The notes beneath the pieces were generated by a model, which worked only from the letters and a program-made list of their open reading frames with translations, did not search any database and had not been told where the DNA came from. Below are positions 1 through 5,035 of a stretch of DNA of 5,035 bases, piece by piece (position 1 is the first letter of the stretch; every line of letters begins with the position of its first letter). The translations under genes were made by a program, and so were the position numbers. Source of the stretch: an uncultured Acetobacteraceae bacterium (GTDB taxonomy: Bacteria > Pseudomonadota > Alphaproteobacteria > Acetobacterales > Acetobacteraceae). The stretch spans positions 1 through 5,035 of the forward strand of contig CALNAL010000436.1 in assembly GCA_937874445.1 (NCBI GenBank). The letters run 5' to 3'.

Positions 1-13
1 GCAGAAGAGGGGC

Positions 14-86
14 GACGGACAGGGGGCGAAAGGGGAGGCGAGCCTATCGCGTGACGGGAGCGGAGGCCAGACGCCCCCTCTCCGTC
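14..86. repeat. Imperfect 15-bp inverted repeat upstream of alaS
   Basis: The arm at 14-28 (GACGGACAGGGGGCG) is complementary to the arm at 72-86 (CGCCCCCTCTCCGTC) at 14 of 15 positions; the only mismatch is 20 against 80. The loop is 43 nt and holds only minor internal pairing. No ORF here resembles a known protein. The first frame closes with a TGA at 52-54, so bases 1-54 could be the 3' tail of an upstream gene; in related bacteria recA often precedes alaS, but nothing in these 17 codons proves it. The repeat may be part of an upstream gene's 3' untranslated region. Confidence 0.5.
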
Positions 87-108
87 CCGGCGTGCGGGAG
101 AGCCTTTT
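78..108 (+). terminator. Possible intrinsic terminator of an upstream gene
   Basis: CTCTCC (78-83) pairs with GGAGAG (97-102), six base pairs around a 13-nt loop that can pair a little internally. The stem is followed by CCTTTT (103-108). The stem is short and the T-tract is only four bases, so this is a weak candidate. It would serve whatever gene lies to the left of the window. Its left arm overlaps the 72-86 arm of the longer inverted repeat, so the two structures cannot form together. Confidence 0.3.
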
Positions 109-130
109 CGTCGCGGTGCCCTTTTCGTCG
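103..130 (+). repeat. 11-bp tandem-like direct repeat
   Basis: CCTTTTCGTCG occurs exactly at 103-113 and again at 120-130, a period of 17 bases, in the non-coding stretch before alaS. The first copy includes the T-tract of the possible terminator. No function is recognised; it may be a small duplication. Confidence 0.5.
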
Positions 131-145
131 GGGCTGCGGTGCGCT

Positions 146-167
146 AGGTGACACCTCCGACTTTAAT
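146..167 (+). promoter_or_regulatory. Probable alaS promoter -10 element with adjacent palindrome
   Basis: TTTAAT at 162-167 matches the sigma-70 -10 consensus TATAAT at five of six positions and is the only A/T-rich patch in this GC-rich region. It lies 31 bases before the ATG at 199, which would give a leader of roughly 25 nt. No good -35 hexamer is visible at 16-18 bp; the best-spaced bases, around 139-145, match poorly. The palindrome AGGTGACACCT (146-156, five-base arms around a central A) lies just upstream of the -10, in the spacer, where a regulator could bind. The promoter is inferred from position and composition only. Confidence 0.35.
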
Positions 168-198
168 TCCCTGTCATGGATCGGGATTCCCAGCGCTC

Positions 199-2844
<2,646 letters not shown>

Positions 2845-2869
2845 CGGGGATGCCATGTCTCGCTCCTGA

Positions 2870-2918
2870 CACAGGGGATGTTGCGGTTCTGCCACAGGTG
2901 TGAGGCGAAACGCACAGG
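2870..2918 (+). repeat. Three CACAGG hexamers after alaS
   Basis: CACAGG occurs at 2870-2875, 2893-2898 and 2913-2918, with start-to-start spacings of 23 and 20 bases. The first two copies share the longer form CTG(A/C)CACAGG. They lie between the alaS stop and the probable promoter of the OmpA-like gene, on one helical face to within about two bases. They could be binding sites for an activator or simply chance; no known regulator is recognised. Confidence 0.3.
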
Positions 2919-2939
2919 ACCGCCCTCCGGATGCAAAGG

Positions 2940-2968
2940 GTTCTGGTTTCCGGCGGGCAGGCTACTTA
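2940..2968 (+). promoter_or_regulatory. Tentative promoter of the OmpA-like gene
   Basis: The gap between alaS and the OmpA-like gene is 208 nt, and 2961-2982 is its most A/T-rich part. TACTTA (2963-2968) could serve as a -10 with GTTCTG (2940-2945) as a weak -35 at 17-bp spacing; TCTAACAAT just downstream is an alternative -10. Neither match is strong. Transcription from here would give a leader of about 75-80 nt. I see no terminator hairpin between 2845 and 2940, so read-through from alaS is also possible. Confidence 0.2.
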
Positions 2969-3036
2969 GTCTAACAATGATTTCCCGGGGCGATGGATTC
3001 GTTGTCGCCATGCGTGCCAGCCGGCACCCGGAACAC

Positions 3037-3042
3037 GAGGAG
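3037..3042 (+). promoter_or_regulatory. Strong ribosome-binding site of the OmpA-like gene
   Basis: GAGGAG lies ten bases before the ATG at 3053 and closely matches the Shine-Dalgarno consensus, unlike the weak site before alaS. It fixes the start codon, because the nearby ATG at 3010 is in another frame. A strong site suits an abundant outer-membrane protein. Confidence 0.8.
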
Positions 3043-3052
3043 ATAGGTTTTT

Positions 3053-4156
3053 ATGAAGCTTCGGAACGTGCTGCTGGCCGCAAGTGTGCTGGCGTTGCCC
3101 GCCGCTGCGGCGATGGCCCAGCCGGTCGATGGGCTGTATATCGGCGGTGGCGCTGGGTTTAACTGGCTCCAGAACCAGAGCGTGAAGTCCTACAGCGCCC
3201 AGGGCATCGGCGGCGAGAAGGCCAAGGGCGCCGGGCACTTCAAGAGCTCCGGTGGGCCGGTGGTCGTCGGCAGCGTCGGCTACGGCTTCGGCAACGGTCT
3301 GCGCGCCGAGGGCGAGCTGAACTACCGCTTCACGCATGAGAAGCTGAAGGGTGGCAACGGCATCGGTGGCGGCTTCGACAACAACACCTACGGCCTGATG
3401 GCCAACGTGCTGTATGACTTCAACGGGCTCAGCAAGTACGTCGTGCCGTATGTCGGCGCCGGCGCTGGCCTGGAGATGGTCTCCGCCCGTTCGACCAAGG
3501 TCTATGACACCACTGGGGCCGGCGGCTTCAACGGCTCGAGCGACAATGCCCACTTCGGCGCCCAGGCGATCGCCGGCGCGGCCATCCCGACCGGCGTGCC
3601 CGGTCTGGCTGTGACCGCCGAGTACCGGTTCATGACCGTCCTCGGCAAGGACAAGATGAAGGGCACCTACACCGACGGTGCCGACTCCGTCAAAGGCAGC
3701 GTGAGCATCGACAACCAGTACAACCACTCCTTCCTGGTTGGCCTGCGCTACAACTTCGGCGTCCACAAGGCGGCGGCTCCGGCCCCGGCTCCGATGGTGC
3801 CCGTCGCGGCCCCGGCTCCGGCTCCGGCCCGCACCTACCTCGTGTTCTTCGACTGGGACAAGGCCGACCTGACGCCGCGCGCGCATCAGATCATCTCCGA
3901 GGCCGCCCAGAACTCGACCAAGGTCCAGGTGACCCAGATCGAGGTCGATGGCCACGCCGACCGTTCCGGCACCCCGGCCTACAACATGAAGCTCTCCAAG
4001 CGTCGTGCTGACGCCGTGGCGGCCGACCTCGTCCGCCTGGGCGTGCCGCAGAACGTGATCTACGTCCAGGCCTTCGGCGACACCCATCCGCTGGTGCCGA
4101 CCGCCGCTGGCGTTCGCGAGCCGCAGAACCGCCGCGTCGAGATCATCCTGAAGTAA
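3053..4156 (+). CDS. OmpA-family outer-membrane protein (barrel plus peptidoglycan-binding domain)
   Basis: This protein probably spans the outer membrane and ties it non-covalently to peptidoglycan, stabilising the envelope. It has 367 residues. Residues 1-22 form a Sec signal peptide (positive MKLRN start, hydrophobic core, cleavage after AMA). Residues 27-236 contain eight segments of alternating pattern, as expected for an eight-stranded barrel: near 27-39, 68-79, 82-93, 111-123, 130-144, 166-178, 185-197 and 224-236, the last ending in YNFG. An Ala-Pro-rich linker (239-259) joins it to the OmpA C-terminal domain (261-367). That domain shows VFFDWDKADLT, HADRSG and NMKLSKRRAD; D303 and R318 have the same 15-residue spacing as the diaminopimelate-binding Asp and Arg of E. 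coli OmpA. Codon choice includes more GGT, GCT and CGT than alaS, which suggests high expression. The gene has its own strong ribosome-binding site and terminator, so it is probably monocistronic. Pore activity or a specific ligand cannot be read from the sequence, and orthology to E. coli OmpA is not claimed. Confidence 0.95.
   Translation: MKLRNVLLAASVLALPAAAAMAQPVDGLYIGGGAGFNWLQNQSVKSYSAQGIGGEKAKGAGHFKSSGGPVVVGSVGYGFGNGLRAEGELNYRFTHEKLKGGNGIGGGFDNNTYGLMANVLYDFNGLSKYVVPYVGAGAGLEMVSARSTKVYDTTGAGGFNGSSDNAHFGAQAIAGAAIPTGVPGLAVTAEYRFMTVLGKDKMKGTYTDGADSVKGSVSIDNQYNHSFLVGLRYNFGVHKAAAPAPAPMVPVAAPAPAPARTYLVFFDWDKADLTPRAHQIISEAAQNSTKVQVTQIEVDGHADRSGTPAYNMKLSKRRADAVAADLVRLGVPQNVIYVQAFGDTHPLVPTAAGVREPQNRRVEIILK
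3780..3820 (+). repeat. 14-bp direct repeat in the Ala-Pro linker
   Basis: CGGCCCCGGCTCCG occurs exactly at 3780-3793 and 3807-3820, an offset of 27 bases or nine codons. It encodes part of the linker between barrel and peptidoglycan-binding domain. Recombination or slippage between the copies would add or remove nine residues in frame, so linker length may vary between strains. Confidence 0.7.
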
Positions 4157-4183
4157 TCTCGACCGTCGCTCTTTCGACGAACA

Positions 4184-4213
4184 GCGCCCCGCCGGGAAAC
4201 CGGCGGGGCGTTT
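4184..4213 (+). terminator. Strong intrinsic terminator of the OmpA-like gene
   Basis: CGCCCCGCCGG (4185-4195) and CCGGCGGGGCG (4200-4210) pair perfectly over 11 bp around a GAAA tetraloop (4196-4199). One G-T pair extends the base, and TTTGTCGTT follows the stem. It begins 28 bases after the stop codon. The T-tract is short, but the stem is very stable and the loop is of the GNRA type, so it is a confident terminator for the plus-strand gene. Confidence 0.9.
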
Positions 4214-4302
4214 GTCGTTCCGGGGCTTCGCGGGGCGGACGCGTCACGGGAAGGGAAGGAAGGTGTTCTTCCCCTCGGGAAAGACGGGCCAGGCTATACG
4301 TT

Positions 4303-4337
4303 AAGGGCTCCGTGCCTGTGACTGGCGCGGAGCCCTT
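4303..4337 (-). terminator. Long hairpin downstream of upp, likely terminator
   Basis: AAGGGCTCCG (4303-4312) pairs perfectly with CGGAGCCCTT (4328-4337). The stem continues inward by one T-G wobble and three G-C pairs, giving 14 bp around a 7-nt loop (4317-4323). On the minus strand it begins 42 nt after the upp stop and ends in CCCTTAACG, so the T-tract is only two bases. It may act with Rho, as a 3'-end stabiliser, or as a backstop against convergent transcription. On the plus strand it is followed by GACGAACG, then CTTTTT at 4351-4356, too far for a classical terminator. Confidence 0.5.
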
Positions 4338-4366
4338 GACGAACGCAGTTCTTTTTCTGACGGCGA

Positions 4367-4381
4367 AACGCTCGAAGCGTT
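4367..4381 (-). terminator. Small hairpin overlapping the upp stop codon
   Basis: Read on the minus strand, AACGCT-TCG-AGCGTT forms a perfect 6-bp stem with a 3-nt loop, followed by a T and then CGCCG. It overlaps the TAA stop at 4380-4382. It is too short and lacks a T-tract for a confident terminator; it may only protect the 3' end of the message or be chance. Confidence 0.25.
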
Positions 4382-5021
4382 ACTTGGTGCCGTAGAGACG
4401 GTCTCCGGCATCGCCCAGGCCGGGGCGGATGTAGCAGTGCTCGTCGAGGCAGCGGTCGATGTGCGCGGTGTAGAGCGGTACGTCGGGGTGGGTCTTGGTG
4501 AACACCTCGATGCCTTCCGGGGCGGAGAGCAGGCACAGCATGCGGATATGCGTGGCCCCGGCTTCCTTCAGGCGCTTCACCGCCTCCGCCGCCGAGTGGC
4601 CCGTGGCCAGCATCGGATCGACCACGATCACCAGGCGCTCGCCGATATCCTCGGGAAGCTTGAGGTAGTACTGCACCGGCTCGTGGGTTTCGGGGTCGCG
4701 ATAGAGGCCGATGTGGCCCACCCGTGCGCCGGGGACGAGGTCCAGCATGCCGTCGAGAATGCCGTTGCCGGCGCGCAGGATGGGCACGAAGCAGAGCTTC
4801 TTGCCGGCCAGCTGCGGGGCCTGGGTGCGCTCCAGCGGGGTTTCCACCTCGACGCTGGTCAGCGGCAGGTCGCGCGTCACCTCGTAGCACATCAGCAGGC
4901 TGATCTCGCGGGCGATGCGGCGGAAGCCGGCCGTGGAGGTCTCCTTGTTGCGCAGCAGGGTCATCTTGTGCTGGACGAGGGGGTGATCGACGACCGTGAC
5001 GCCGGGAGGGGGGGTGTACAT
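4380..5021 (-). CDS. upp: Uracil phosphoribosyltransferase (UPRT), complete
   Basis: This cytoplasmic enzyme salvages uracil: uracil plus PRPP gives UMP and pyrophosphate. It has 213 residues, close to the usual 208-210. The N-terminus VVDHPLVQHKMTLLRNKETS (10-29) is typical. PILRAGNGILDGML (80-93) is the conserved loop of the active site. VVDPMLATGHSA (133-144) is the PRPP-binding loop. The C-terminal YIRPGLGDAGDRLYGTK (197-213) forms the uracil-binding region and carries the family's usual GTK end. H142 stands where many UPRTs have glycine (ATGGSA); the acidic D135 and the T140-G141 pair are kept. The ATG at 5019-5021 is the only good start in the frame, since the next Met (residue 20) would remove the conserved HPLVQHK motif. 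Only 14 bases remain upstream, with no clear ribosome-binding site and no promoter in view. The gene converges with the OmpA-like gene, and the hairpins at 4303-4381 lie at its 3' end. Confidence 0.97.
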   Translation of the reverse strand: MYTPPPGVTVVDHPLVQHKMTLLRNKETSTAGFRRIAREISLLMCYEVTRDLPLTSVEVETPLERTQAPQLAGKKLCFVPILRAGNGILDGMLDLVPGARVGHIGLYRDPETHEPVQYYLKLPEDIGERLVIVVDPMLATGHSAAEAVKRLKEAGATHIRMLCLLSAPEGIEVFTKTHPDVPLYTAHIDRCLDEHCYIRPGLGDAGDRLYGTK

Positions 5022-5035
5022 GCTGGGCTCGCCGG

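Noticed and set aside
1..54. Tail of recA at the left edge
   Set aside because: recA often precedes alaS in relatives and one frame closes at 52-54, but the 17 codons in view show no diagnostic RecA sequence.
148..198. GTG at 148 as the alaS start, adding 17 residues
   Set aside because: The extension has no family similarity, and the GTG lies upstream of the probable -10 (162-167). The ATG at 199 gives the expected N-terminus.
2878..3162. A 94-codon frame across the gap before the OmpA-like gene
   Set aside because: It overlaps the signal-peptide coding region of the OmpA-like gene in another frame, has no good ribosome-binding site and no recognisable motif.
2966..4087. A 373-codon open frame antisense to the OmpA-like gene
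   Set aside because: Same cause: it is in register with the sense gene, and rare A/T-rich codons are missing. The sense strand encodes a full recognised protein with signal peptide and ribosome-binding site.
4294..4890. A 198-codon minus-strand frame overlapping upp
   Set aside because: It is an out-of-frame shadow of upp; the upp frame carries all UPRT motifs.

Overview
This GC-rich window (by eye well above 60 % GC) carries three complete protein genes with ordinary bacterial intergenic regions. It most likely comes from the chromosome of an alphaproteobacterium, probably of the Acetobacteraceae/Roseomonas type. That assignment rests on the protein sequences as I remember the families (the N-terminus of AlaRS, the Ala-Pro linker and C-terminal domain of the OmpA-like protein, and the N-terminus of the uracil phosphoribosyltransferase) and on the near absence of A/T-rich codons. 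It was not checked by database search.

Layout. Positions 1-198 are non-coding as far as I can tell. They contain a 15-bp imperfect inverted repeat, a terminator-like hairpin followed by CCTTTT, a short direct repeat, and a probable -10 element (TTTAAT) just before the first gene. Positions 199-2844 (+) encode a complete 881-residue alanyl-tRNA synthetase (alaS). Positions 2845-3052 form a 208-nt gap with no convincing terminator; it probably holds the promoter and 5' leader of the next gene. Positions 3053-4156 (+) encode a 367-residue outer-membrane protein: signal peptide, eight-stranded barrel, Ala-Pro linker and peptidoglycan-binding OmpA domain. It ends at a very strong intrinsic terminator (4184-4213). 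A second long hairpin (4303-4337) and a small one at the stop codon lie downstream of upp (4380-5021, minus strand), which encodes a complete 213-residue uracil phosphoribosyltransferase. The latter two genes converge.

The genes do unrelated housekeeping jobs: translation (AlaRS), envelope integrity (OmpA-like protein) and pyrimidine salvage (UPRT). Nothing suggests a shared pathway, a mobile element, a CRISPR array or a defence system, and I found no new biological system. The items most worth a second look are the mutually exclusive hairpins upstream of alaS, the unterminated leader region before the OmpA-like gene, and the in-frame 14-bp direct repeat in its linker.
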